Below are positions 6,169-13,773 of a stretch of 13,996 nt of DNA, piece by piece. This DNA is from DATKCA01 sp035544675 (GTDB taxonomy: Bacteria > Acidobacteriota > Thermoanaerobaculia > Gp7-AA8). The stretch covers positions 1-13,996 of the forward strand of contig DATKCA010000149.1 in NCBI GenBank assembly GCA_035544675.1, written 5' to 3'. A model generated the notes under the pieces. That model did not search any database and was not told the origin of the DNA. It saw nothing but the letters and a program-made list of their open reading frames with translations. Each line of letters begins with the position of its first letter. Position 1 is the stretch's first letter. Made by a program: the position numbers and the translations under genes.

Positions 6169-9100
6169 GACCGGCTGCCGAAGGACAGACGGGCATGATC
6201 GGCCGGATCATCGCCTCCAGCGCGCGCAATCCGCTCCTGACGGTGATCCTCGTCGCCGGCCTCGGTGCGTGGGGCTGGTTTGCGCTGACACGCGCGCCGC
6301 TCGACGCCATCCCCGACCTCTCTGACGTGCAGGTGATCGTCTTCACGGAGTGGCAGGGCCGGAGTCCCGACCTCGTGGAGGCGCAGATCACGTATCCCAT
6401 CTCCTCGGCGCTGCTTGCCGCGCCAAAGGTGAACTTCGTCCGTGGGCAGTCGATGTTCGGCATGTCGTTCGTCTACGCCATTTTCGAGGACGGCACGGAT
6501 ATGTATTGGGCCCGCAGCCGCGTGCTCGAATACATCGACACGGTGAAGGCAAAGCTGCCCGACGGCGCCTCACCACGGCTCGGGCCGGACGCCACCGGCG
6601 TGGGGTGGGTCTTCGAGTACGCCCTCGTCGACAAAACCGGGCAACACGACTTGCAGGAGCTCCGGTCGCTGCAGGACTGGAACGTCCGGTATGCGCTGGA
6701 GAGCGTTCCCGGCGTGGCGGAGGTGGCGTCGATCGGCGGGTACGTCAAGCAGTACCAGGTCAACGTCGATCCGAACAAACTCGTCTCGTACGGCATCCCC
6801 CTCGAGCGCGTCATTCAGGCAGTCCGCGACTCGAATGAAGAAGTGGGAGGGCGAACGCTCGAGATCGCCGGCCATGAGCATGTGATCCGCGGGCGCGGCT
6901 ATGTCAAGACGCCGGCCGACCTCGAGCAAATTCCGCTGAAGGCCGTCGGTGGTGTCGCCGTCACGGTTGCGGATGTTGGCCACGTGACGCTCGGCCCTGA
7001 CCTCCGGCGCGGCCTTGCGGAGCTCGACGGGGAGGGCGAAGTCACTGGCGGCATCGTCGTCATGCGGTATGGAGAGAACGCGCTGCGCGTGATCGAGGCG
7101 GTGAAGCAGCGACTCGCGGAAGTCGAGAAGAGCCTGCCGCCTGGCGTCGAGATCGTGGTGACGTACGACCGCTCGACCCTGATCAAGGAGTCGATCGACA
7201 CGCTGCGCCACACGCTCATCGAAGAGATGATCGTCGTGTCGGTCATCATCTTCCTTTTCCTGCTGCACGCGCGCAGCGCGCTCGTGGTCATCATCACGCT
7301 TCCTCTCGGCGTCCTCCTCGCGTTCATCCCGATGTATTTCCAGGGGCTGACGGCGAACATCATGTCCCTCGGCGGTATCGCCGTGGCGATCGGCGCCATG
7401 ATCGACGCCTCGATCATCATCATCGAGAACATTCACAAGAAGCTCGAGGATTGGGAGGCGAGCGGCCGCGTCGGCGAACGAATCGACGCGATCATCAAGG
7501 CAATGCAGGAGGTCGGGCCGTCGATCTTTTTCTCACTCCTCGTCATCACGGTCTCGTTCATGCCGGTGTTCACGCTGACCGGAACCGAAGGACGGCTTTT
7601 CAAGCCGCTCGCGTACACCAAGACGTACTCGATGGGCTTCGCCGCCGTTCTGGCGGTGACGCTCACTCCGGCGCTCGCCGCGCTCTTGGTGCGGGGCCGG
7701 ATCCGCAAAGAAGAGCAGAACCCGCTGAATCGCTGGCTCGTTGCCGCGTACACACCGGTCGTCCGATTCGTCGTGAAACATCGCTGGGCCGTCATCGGCA
7801 CGTCGGTCGTTCTGATGATCTTTACCGTGCCCGCGTACTTCCGTCTTGGCAATGAGTTCATGCCGCCGCTGAATGAAGGCACGATTCTCTACATGCCGAC
7901 CGCGCCTCCCGGCATGTCGGTGACGGAGGCCTCGAACATCCTCAAGCAGATGGATCGAGAGTTGATGAAGTTTCCGGAAGTCGAGCGCGTGTTCGGGAAA
8001 ATGGGCCGCGCGGAGACGCCCACCGATCCTGCGCCGATCGGGATGGTGGAGACGACGATCATCCTCAAGCCGCGAGAGGAGTGGCGGGAAGGGCTCACCT
8101 GGGACGACCTCATCCGGGAGATGGATCAGAAGCTTCAGTTTCCCGGGATGCCGAACGTCTGGTGGATGCCGATCCAGACGCGTACCGAAATGCTTGCCAC
8201 CGGCGTTCGCAGTCCGCTCGGCATTCAGGTCTTCGGGGACGACATCGACCAGATCGAGAAGACCGCGGTGGAGATCGAGAAAGCGGTGGCGCAGATTCCA
8301 GGGACGCGCAGCGTGTTTGCGGAACGATCCACAGGCGGCTTTTATCTCGATATCGAAGTCGATCGCGCCGCGGCGGCGCGCTATGGACTGTCGGTGGCCG
8401 ATGTGAATCGCGTCGTCATGTCAGGCATCGGCGGAATGAACATCTCGGAGACCGTCGAAGGGCGGGAGCGTTATCCGATCAACGTCCGTTATCTGCGGGA
8501 GTATCGCGACCAGCCGGAGATGCTCGGAAACGTGATGATCGCCACGCCCACCGGCGCACAGATCCCGCTCGCACAGGTGGCGAACATCCGGCCGGTCACG
8601 GGCCCGCCGATGATCCGCAGCGAGGATGGAAAGCTCGTCGGCTTCGTCTTCGTCGACACGAGCCGGCCGATCGCCGACTACGTCCGCGAAGCGAAGGCCG
8701 TCGTCGCTGACGCGGTGACGGTGCCGCCCGGGACGCGGCTCGCCTGGGTCGGCCAATACAAGTATTTCGAGCGGGCGAAGGCACAGCTCAAGATCGTCAT
8801 CCCGATCACGCTGCTGATCGTCGTGCTGCTCCTCTACTTCAATACGAAGTCGATGATCGAGACGTCGATCGTGCTGCTGGCGGTGCCGTTCTCCCTCATC
8901 GGGGCGATCTGGCTGCTCTATCTGCTCGACTACAACATGAGCGTGGCGGTCTGGGTGGGCCTGATTGCGCTCGCCGGCCTCGACGCCGAGACCGGAGTCG
9001 TCATGCTTCTCTACCTGACGCTGGCGGAGAAGCGCTGGCGCGAGGAAGGGCGCATCCGCTCGATGGCCGATCTGCGCGAGGCGATCGTCGACGGAGCGGC

Positions 9101-9356
9101 GAAACGCGTCCGGCCGAAGCTGATGACCGTACTGACGACCATGATCGCGCTGCTGCCGATCCTCTGGAGTACCGGGACAGGAGCCGACGTCATGAAGCGC
9201 ATCGCCGCTCCGATGGTCGGTGGTCTCGTGACCTCCTTCTTTCTCGAACTGACTGTCTACCCGGCGATTTTCGCCATCTGGAAGGGACGCGGCCTCCGCG
9301 CCGAAGCTGAAACCGATGAATCACTGACCGTCGGGCACTCTGAAGTGCCCGCCTAA
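6165..9356 (+). CDS. cusA: CusA-type HME-RND copper/silver efflux transporter
   Basis: A proton-driven inner-membrane RND pump of 1063 residues with about 12 membrane helices. TM4 carries GGIAVAIGAMIDASIIIIEN, of Cu/Ag type, with the proton-relay Asp at 414. Later GLIALAGLDAETGVVMLLYL matches the equivalent late-helix motif. The three methionines of the E. coli CusA metal site (M573, M623, M672) have clear counterparts with nearly identical spacing: M577 (ILYMPTAPPG), M627 (PIGMVETT) and M676 (RTEMLATG). This supports Cu(I)/Ag(I) as substrate. The GTG at 6165 overlaps the cusB stop (GTGA) and has GGAGG 6 nt upstream. However, ATG 6195 (MIGRIIASSARNPLLTV) matches the E. coli CusA N-terminus exactly in register and may be the true start, giving 1053 residues. 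Symbol by similarity. The gene ends in a short hydrophilic tail whose DNA forms a hairpin. Confidence 0.95.
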   Translation: MRPAAEGQTGMIGRIIASSARNPLLTVILVAGLGAWGWFALTRAPLDAIPDLSDVQVIVFTEWQGRSPDLVEAQITYPISSALLAAPKVNFVRGQSMFGMSFVYAIFEDGTDMYWARSRVLEYIDTVKAKLPDGASPRLGPDATGVGWVFEYALVDKTGQHDLQELRSLQDWNVRYALESVPGVAEVASIGGYVKQYQVNVDPNKLVSYGIPLERVIQAVRDSNEEVGGRTLEIAGHEHVIRGRGYVKTPADLEQIPLKAVGGVAVTVADVGHVTLGPDLRRGLAELDGEGEVTGGIVVMRYGENALRVIEAVKQRLAEVEKSLPPGVEIVVTYDRSTLIKESIDTLRHTLIEEMIVVSVIIFLFLLHARSALVVIITLPLGVLLAFIPMYFQGLTANIMSLGGIAVAIGAMIDASIIIIENIHKKLEDWEASGRVGERIDAIIKAMQEVGPSIFFSLLVITVSFMPVFTLTGTEGRLFKPLAYTKTYSMGFAAVLAVTLTPALAALLVRGRIRKEEQNPLNRWLVAAYTPVVRFVVKHRWAVIGTSVVLMIFTVPAYFRLGNEFMPPLNEGTILYMPTAPPGMSVTEASNILKQMDRELMKFPEVERVFGKMGRAETPTDPAPIGMVETTIILKPREEWREGLTWDDLIREMDQKLQFPGMPNVWWMPIQTRTEMLATGVRSPLGIQVFGDDIDQIEKTAVEIEKAVAQIPGTRSVFAERSTGGFYLDIEVDRAAAARYGLSVADVNRVVMSGIGGMNISETVEGRERYPINVRYLREYRDQPEMLGNVMIATPTGAQIPLAQVANIRPVTGPPMIRSEDGKLVGFVFVDTSRPIADYVREAKAVVADAVTVPPGTRLAWVGQYKYFERAKAQLKIVIPITLLIVVLLLYFNTKSMIETSIVLLAVPFSLIGAIWLLYLLDYNMSVAVWVGLIALAGLDAETGVVMLLYLTLAEKRWREEGRIRSMADLREAIVDGAAKRVRPKLMTVLTTMIALLPILWSTGTGADVMKRIAAPMVGGLVTSFFLELTVYPAIFAIWKGRGLRAEAETDESLTVGHSEVPA
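9332..9351 (+). other. Stem-loop at the 3' end of cusA
   Basis: cgggcact - ctga - agtgcccg is a perfect 8-bp stem with a tetraloop, inside the last codons of the pump gene (GHSEVPA), just before the stop and the next gene's ribosome binding site. There is no T-tract, so it is more likely an mRNA-stabilising or processing hairpin that adjusts expression between the pump and the downstream periplasmic proteins than a terminator. Confidence 0.4.
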
Positions 9357-9372
9357 CGAAAGGAAAATAGAA

Positions 9373-9714
9373 ATGAACAGATTGAGCTGCATTTTCGTAG
9401 TCGTCGCACTCGCGGTCGCGGGAGCGGCATTCGCCGGAGGGTCGGACGTGCAGGAGTTCACGGTGAAGGTCGCGGGGAACTATTCACCGGCCGAGATCAC
9501 CGTCACAGAGGGAACACCGGTGCGGATCAACTTCATACGTGAGAGCGCGGCGAACTGTGGAGGCAAGGTGGTGTTCCCCGAGCTGGGGTTCGAGCGCGAC
9601 CTGCCAGCCGGAAAAACCACAATCGTCGAGTTCCTGCCGAAGAAGAGCGGCGCCCTCTCGTTCACATGCGGCATGGGCATGATGAAGGGCAGCATCGTCG
9701 TCAACAACAACTGA
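9373..9714 (+). CDS. Exported cupredoxin-like copper-binding protein
   Basis: A 113-residue protein with a signal peptide (MNRLSCIFVVVALAVAGAAFAGG) and one cupredoxin-type beta domain: VKVAGNYSPAEITVTEGTPV, then INFIRESAANC62GG, then FPELGFERDLPAGKTTIVEFLPKKSG, ending ALSFTC99GMGMMKGSIVV. This matches the Cupredoxin_1 (EfeO-type) domain often found beside, or fused to, copper P-type ATPases. The likely metal ligands are Cys62 with Cys99, Met101, Met103 and Met104. A classical type-1 copper His is not seen near Cys99, so the site is probably a Cu(I)-binding Cys/Met site and not an electron-transfer blue-copper centre. It follows cusA by 16 bp with AAAGGAAAA as ribosome binding site, so it is probably in the same transcript. 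Periplasmic copper chaperone or buffer is the likely role, by context. Confidence 0.8.
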   Translation: MNRLSCIFVVVALAVAGAAFAGGSDVQEFTVKVAGNYSPAEITVTEGTPVRINFIRESAANCGGKVVFPELGFERDLPAGKTTIVEFLPKKSGALSFTCGMGMMKGSIVVNNN

Positions 9715-9736
9715 TCGAATGAAAGGAGAATCACTC

Positions 9737-10285
9737 ATGAAGAATCGAATCTATCTCGCCATCGCAATCGCGGTCGCACTGATCATCCCGCTGGGCCTTC
9801 TGGCGCAGGCTGACGAGCCGGAGAAAGCACCGGCGAAGGAACACGGCATGATGGGGATGCACGACATGATGAAAGCATGTCACGACCACTGCCAGCAGAC
9901 CTCCGCCTCCGTGGACAAAGTTCTGACCTCGTTGCGCGAAGCGAAAGCCTCGAACGACCCGGCTCAGATGCGTTCTGCCATCGAAGAGGCGGAGAAGCCG
10001 CTGGGCATGATGCAGCAGCACATGGGTATGTGCATGAAGATGATGAACATGATGCACGGCGAAGGGATGGGCAGCATGCAGGGTGGCATGATGGATCACG
10101 GCAAGATGCACGGCAGCAAAGATGCGGCCGCGATGGCCGTCGATCCGGTGTGCGGCATGAAGGTCGATCCGAAGACGGCGCCGAGCGCGACGTACCAGGA
10201 GAAGACCTACTACTTCTGCTCGGCCGAAGAGAAGGCACGGTTCGAGAAAGATCCGGCGTCGTTTCTCCGGAAAGGGCGCGAGTAG
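9737..10285 (+). CDS. Exported Met/His-rich protein with C-terminal YHS metal-binding domain
   Basis: A 182-residue protein. It has a signal peptide (MKNRIYLAIAIAVALIIPLGLLAQA), a Met/His-rich region (EHGMMGMHDMMKACHDHC, then a helical stretch, then HMGMCMKMMNMMHGEGMGSM and MMDHGKMHG), and a YHS domain at 136-178 (DPVCGMKVD..., YQEKTYYFCS). Repeated M-x-M, M-M-H and H-x-x-M patterns are typical of periplasmic Cu(I)/Ag(I) sponges, and YHS domains bind copper or similar metals in P1B-ATPases and related proteins. I chose ATG 9737 over the in-frame ATG at 9719 because AGGAG stands about 8 nt before it and the signal peptide then starts directly. It lies 22 bp after the cupredoxin gene, so it is probably cotranscribed. 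The role is metal scavenging in the periplasm, by inference. Confidence 0.8.
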   Translation: MKNRIYLAIAIAVALIIPLGLLAQADEPEKAPAKEHGMMGMHDMMKACHDHCQQTSASVDKVLTSLREAKASNDPAQMRSAIEEAEKPLGMMQQHMGMCMKMMNMMHGEGMGSMQGGMMDHGKMHGSKDAAAMAVDPVCGMKVDPKTAPSATYQEKTYYFCSAEEKARFEKDPASFLRKGRE

Positions 10286-10294
10286 CTCACGCGA

Positions 10295-10326
10295 GCACGA
10301 CGGCGCTGGCAGTCCCGCCGTCGTGC
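10295..10326 (+). terminator. Strong GC hairpin after the YHS protein gene (terminator without clear U-tract)
   Basis: gcacgacggcg (10295-10305) and cgccgtcgtgc (10316-10326) form a perfect 11-bp stem with a 10-nt loop, starting 9 nt after the stop codon. No T-run follows, so termination efficiency is uncertain; it could also protect the 3' end of the upstream mRNA. It marks a likely boundary between the pump transcript and the separately controlled ATPase gene. Confidence 0.55.
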
Positions 10327-10397
10327 CCGCACCTGCCGCACACATCCCAATGGAGAAGCAACGGAAGTGCACGGTCTTAGCCTCATGAAATCGGAAG

Positions 10398-10424
10398 TCA
10401 CAACACCCGCGCTGGGTGTGATGA
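10398..10424. promoter_or_regulatory. Interrupted 11-5-11 dyad upstream of the copper ATPase, putative operator
   Basis: tcacaacaccc (10398-10408) and gggtgtgatga (10414-10424) are inverted copies matching at 9 of 11 positions around the spacer gcgct; the inner six pairs (acaccc/gggtgt) are perfect. It lies about 80 bp before the ATPase ATG and after the hairpin that ends the previous gene, a good place for a metal-responsive repressor or activator site. Symmetric G/C tracts are also seen in CsoR-type operators, but no regulator gene is present here, so the partner is unknown. A second dyad, gcccac/gtgggc, follows at 10438-10443 and 10457-10462. Confidence 0.4.
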
Positions 10425-10437
10425 GTTGGTGAGTTTC

Positions 10438-10462
10438 GCCCACGTCTGCAGCAGCAGTGGGC
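10438..10462 (+). promoter_or_regulatory. Leader inverted repeat before copA
   Basis: gcccac (10438-10443) and gtgggc (10457-10462) can pair around a 13-nt loop containing ctgcagcagca. It lies in the presumed leader, about 40 nt before the ATPase start codon and 25 nt before its GGAGG. It may be a second half of the regulatory region or a leader hairpin; nothing further can be said from sequence alone. Confidence 0.25.
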
Positions 10463-10503
10463 ACTCATGCTGCAGAGAAATCGCTGAATCGTTGGAGGCT
10501 CGG

Positions 10504-12945
10504 ATGAGGCATCAGGATGTCGAACATGGGACGATGACGACCGAAATCGATCCGGTCTGCGGAATGACGATCTCGCGCAACGACGCCGCCGGAACTTCCG
10601 AGCACGACGGTCAGACGTACTACTTCTGCAGTCCCGGCTGCAAAACCAAATTCGACGCAGACCCTACGGCGTTCGCTGGCGGCAAGAAGCCGGCTGCTAC
10701 CAAGGCTGCCCCTGCCGGCACCTTCTACACGTGCCCGATGCATCCGGAGGTGCGTCAGATCGGACCGGGTACCTGCCCCAAATGCGGCATGGCGCTCGAG
10801 CCGGAGCATCCGCAGCTCACTCCGGAGAAGACCGAATGGACCTGTCCCATGCACCCGGAGATCGTCCGCGACGCACCGGGGAACTGTCCGATCTGCGGCA
10901 TGGCGCTCGAGCCGCGCGTGGTGTCGCTCGAGGACGAGGAAAATCACGAGCTGCGCGACATGCGCAGGAAGTTCATCGTGAGCGCGATCCTGACTGCGCC
11001 CCTGGTCCTCTTGATCATGGGTCCGCACATGGGACTGGAGTTCATCGGTGCCATTATCGAATCGCGACTCGGTCAGTGGCTCGAGCTCGCCCTCGCCACT
11101 CCGGTCGTCCTCTGGGGCGGCTGGCCGTTCTTCCAGCGCGGCTGGTACTCGGTCGTGAACCGCAGTCTCAATATGTTCACGCTGATCGCCCTCGGCGTGG
11201 GTGTCGCGTATGCCTACAGCATCGTGGCCACCCTCTTTCCCGACCTCTTCCCGGCGGCGTTCCGCGACGCGCATGGCCGCGTGGGCGTCTACTACGAGGT
11301 CGCCGCGGTGATCGTCGCGCTCGTTCTCCTCGGACAGGTGATGGAGCTGCGAGCGCGGAGTCAGACCGGTGCCGCGATCAAGGCGCTCCTCGGTCTCGCA
11401 CCGAAGACCGCACGCAAGGTCGAGCCGGACGGGACGGAGCACGACGTGCCGATCGACCGCGTTCAACCGGGAGACATGCTGCGCGTTCGGCCGGGCGAGA
11501 AGATTCCGGTCGACGGCACTGTCACGGAAGGGAAGAGCAGCGTCGACGAATCGATGGTCACGGGTGAGCCGGTTCCGGTGGAGAAAGGGCCTGACGCGCC
11601 GCTGATCGGCGCAACCGTGAATCGAACTGGTTCCCTCATCATGCGCGCGGAGAAGGTCGGCGCCGACACACTGCTCTCGCAGATCGTTCAGATGGTCGCG
11701 AAGGCACAGCGCAGTCGCGCACCGATCCAGCGACTGGCTGACGTCGTGTCGGCGTGGTTCGTCCCCGCGGTGATCGTCGTCGCCATTCTGTCGTTCGTGA
11801 TCTGGTGGATGTTCGGGCCGTCGCCGTCGCTCGTCTTCGCCATCGTGAACGCGGTCGCGGTCCTGATCATCGCCTGCCCGTGCGCGCTGGGCCTCGCGAC
11901 ACCGATGTCCATCATGGTGGCCGCGGGGAAAGCGGCGACCGGCGGAGTCCTCTTCAAGGACGCCGAGGCGATCGAAACGCTCCGCACCGTCGACACGCTG
12001 GTCGTCGACAAGACGGGAACGCTGACGCTCGGAAAACCGAAGCTCGTCGGTGTTGTCGCTTCCGGTGCTGTCGCCGAGAATGAGCTCCTGCGACTCGCAG
12101 CCTCGCTCGAGCGCGCGAGTGAACATCCGCTCGCCGAAGCGATCGTCGAGGGCGCGGAGGAGCGCGGCATCGAGCTCTCCAGCGTCGATGACTTCTCTTC
12201 GATTACAGGGAAAGGTGTGCGCGGGCGCGTCGACGGACGCGATGTGGCGCTCGGAAATCGCGCGCTGCTGACCGAGCTGAAAGTCGATCCCGCCGATCTC
12301 GAGCGCCGCGCCGAGGAACTCCGTGCCGAAGGCCAGACAGCGATGTTCGTCGTGGTCGATGGAAAAATCGCCGGTGTCGTCGGCGTGGCCGACCCGATCA
12401 AAGAATCGACCGCCGAGGCAATTCGGCAACTCCACCAAGAGGGCATTCGCATCGTGATGCTCACAGGCGACAGCAGGACGACGGCAGACGCGGTGGCAAA
12501 GAAGCTCGGGATCGACGAAGTGATCGCCGAGGTGCTGCCCGATCAGAAGGCGGACGCGATCCAGAAGCTGCAGGGAGAAGGACGGATCGTGGCGATGGCG
12601 GGCGACGGCATCAACGACGCCCCGGCGCTCGCGCAGGCGCAGGTTGGAATCGCCATGGGCACGGGAACGGACGTGGCGATGGAAAGCGCGGGCGTGACGC
12701 TGGTGAAAGGGGACTTGCGCGGCATCGTCCGCGCCCGACGAATCAGTCGCGCCACGATGCGCAACATCCGTCAAAACCTCTTCTGGGCGTTCATCTACAA
12801 CGCACTCGGCGTCCCCGTTGCCGCGGGAGTGCTCTACCCGTTCTTCGGCATCCTCCTCAGCCCGATCCTCGCCGCGGCGGCGATGAGCTTCAGCTCCGTC
12901 TCGGTCATCCTGAACTCGCTGCGGCTCCGCGCCCTACGCGTGTGA
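10504..12945 (+). CDS. copA: Copper-transporting P1B-type ATPase with N-terminal YHS and two HMBD modules
   Basis: An inner-membrane Cu(I)-exporting ATPase of 813 residues. Modules in order: YHS domain (16-57: DPVCGM..., TYYFCSPGC); HMBD1 (75-101: TC77PMHPE...CPKCGM); HMBD2 (112-138: TC114PMHPE...CPICGM); eight predicted membrane helices. Catalytic features: actuator loop T353-G-E-P; membrane metal site C458-P-C460; phosphorylated D502 in DKTGT; the H541-P542 nucleotide-binding motif; GDGINDAP at 700-707. Y765-N766 in helix 7 and M794-x-x-S-S in helix 8 complete the P1B-1 (Cu+/Ag+) signature. There is no classical CxxC heavy-metal-associated domain; the YHS/HMBD set replaces it. I chose ATG 10504 because GGAGG is 5 nt upstream; the frame extends further 5' but without such support. 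It follows the YHS protein gene by 218 bp containing a hairpin and dyads, so it probably has its own promoter. Confidence 0.95.
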   Translation: MRHQDVEHGTMTTEIDPVCGMTISRNDAAGTSEHDGQTYYFCSPGCKTKFDADPTAFAGGKKPAATKAAPAGTFYTCPMHPEVRQIGPGTCPKCGMALEPEHPQLTPEKTEWTCPMHPEIVRDAPGNCPICGMALEPRVVSLEDEENHELRDMRRKFIVSAILTAPLVLLIMGPHMGLEFIGAIIESRLGQWLELALATPVVLWGGWPFFQRGWYSVVNRSLNMFTLIALGVGVAYAYSIVATLFPDLFPAAFRDAHGRVGVYYEVAAVIVALVLLGQVMELRARSQTGAAIKALLGLAPKTARKVEPDGTEHDVPIDRVQPGDMLRVRPGEKIPVDGTVTEGKSSVDESMVTGEPVPVEKGPDAPLIGATVNRTGSLIMRAEKVGADTLLSQIVQMVAKAQRSRAPIQRLADVVSAWFVPAVIVVAILSFVIWWMFGPSPSLVFAIVNAVAVLIIACPCALGLATPMSIMVAAGKAATGGVLFKDAEAIETLRTVDTLVVDKTGTLTLGKPKLVGVVASGAVAENELLRLAASLERASEHPLAEAIVEGAEERGIELSSVDDFSSITGKGVRGRVDGRDVALGNRALLTELKVDPADLERRAEELRAEGQTAMFVVVDGKIAGVVGVADPIKESTAEAIRQLHQEGIRIVMLTGDSRTTADAVAKKLGIDEVIAEVLPDQKADAIQKLQGEGRIVAMAGDGINDAPALAQAQVGIAMGTGTDVAMESAGVTLVKGDLRGIVRARRISRATMRNIRQNLFWAFIYNALGVPVAAGVLYPFFGILLSPILAAAAMSFSSVSVILNSLRLRALRV

Positions 12946-13249
12946 GATTGGCGCGGCGTAGCGAGATGGGACGAGCCTCGTCATGAGCTAGACACGGCTT
13001 GCGACATTACGCGCCTCCTCGTGATCGACTCCGACGCACCGCATACGCAGATGCTCAGCGCCAAGCTCCGTCAACGCTGTTTCGTCATTGACCTCGTACG
13101 GGATCGTCAAAGCATGCCGGGAGAACCAGACGATCTACTACGCGCTCACTTCGCACCCGCTGCTCCCAAACATCTTTGAGACGTTCAAGCAGATCAGTGT
13201 CTGAAAGAGCGTCGCGCACGCGCCGTCGGAGTTTCAAGATTGTCGAGCG
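12946..13249. other. Gene-free interval between copA and the next gene
   Basis: About 300 bp with no intact gene on either strand. It contains a small imperfect hairpin shortly after the copA stop (gacga/tcgtc at 12970-12974 and 12978-12982, without a T-tract) and the regulator remnant described at 13025-13204. The last 45 bp show nothing recognisable. Confidence 0.6.
13025..13204 (+). pseudogene. Remnant of an ArsR-type metalloregulator C-terminus
   Basis: An open stretch of 59 codons without a start codon and with a stop (TGA) just before it. It ends in SSVNAVSSLTSY, then GIVKACRENQTIYYAL, then TSHPLLPNIFETFKQISV and TGA (13202-13204). The order 'recognition helix - G(I/L)VKA.RE.QTIYYAL - short final helix' is the pattern of ArsR/SmtB winged-helix repressors (recognition helix, wing, last helix). 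The usual S-Q-H-L of the recognition helix is eroded, and no N-terminal half is found upstream in any frame. It lies between the copper ATPase and a minus-strand gene, so the former local regulator may have been lost. It could also be a chance similarity over about 35 residues. Confidence 0.45.
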
Positions 13250-13690
13250 TCATTGGCCAGGAAAGCGCAAATCGCCGGCCTTCCACATCAGGCGGAAAGC
13301 ACCAAGGGCGATGAGCGGTAGCACGATCCACTGCGCGAGAGGGAGTACGCCGATGCCGAACACCACTGGCATGTCGGGCGCGTAGGACCAGCGGCCGCTG
13401 TGGAGTGCCAAAAGCTCAATGACAATCGTCGTGGCGAGACCCGCCATCAAGTAAACCACGGTTGGCGCGGCACGAACGTCATCGAGCGGCCACGCAACGC
13501 GTTTCGCCACCGCGGCCGCTGCAAAGAATGCAGCGAGCGTGATCGCGACGTCACCGATGCTGGCGCGAAGGCAGAGCAGCGTAGCGGACCAGAACGGGAG
13601 CCCGGCCATGCTCGAGAACCACTTCGCCTGCGCCATCTCCCAGATGAAGTGCATCGCCAGAACGACAATGATCCAGCTCGCCCAGCGCAT
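13250..13690 (-). CDS. Hypothetical four-helix inner membrane protein
   Basis: A 146-residue, strongly hydrophobic protein with about four predicted membrane helices: residues 3-20 (SWIIVVLAMHFIWEMAQ), about 45-64, about 77-97 and about 108-135. Polar residues stand inside or at the ends of helices: H14 and E18-x-x-Q21 in helix 1, G46-D47 at the start of helix 2, E92 in helix 3. The conserved-looking loop GRWSYAPDMPVV and the following GIGVLPLAQWIVLP resemble other small membrane proteins of unknown function. Buried His/Glu/Asp could bind metal or transfer protons, but I recognise no named family. The ATG at 13690 has GGGGA about 9 nt upstream. It is convergent with the copper genes and has 83 bp to the phosphofructokinase end upstream, so it may be part of a minus-strand unit with that gene. 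Confidence 0.75.
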   Translation of the reverse strand: MRWASWIIVVLAMHFIWEMAQAKWFSSMAGLPFWSATLLCLRASIGDVAITLAAFFAAAAVAKRVAWPLDDVRAAPTVVYLMAGLATTIVIELLALHSGRWSYAPDMPVVFGIGVLPLAQWIVLPLIALGAFRLMWKAGDLRFPGQ

Positions 13691-13773
13691 CTGCTATATC
13701 CCCTCGATTCAGCAGTGCAAGGTGCGGTCCCGGAGCGCCTGCAGGGCTGCTTTCTTCGATCCGAAATGAGCCG

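Noticed and set aside
10465..12774. Long minus-strand frame of 769 codons opposite copA
   Set aside because: Asp/Arg/His-rich mirror of the ATPase gene; all P-type ATPase motifs are on the plus strand.
12990..13190. Possible receiver-like peptide (RLLVIDSDAPHTQMLSAKL) in another frame of the region after copA
   Set aside because: Only about 20 residues resemble a receiver-domain start; no phosphorylation Asp region or continuation follows, and the frame has no start codon.
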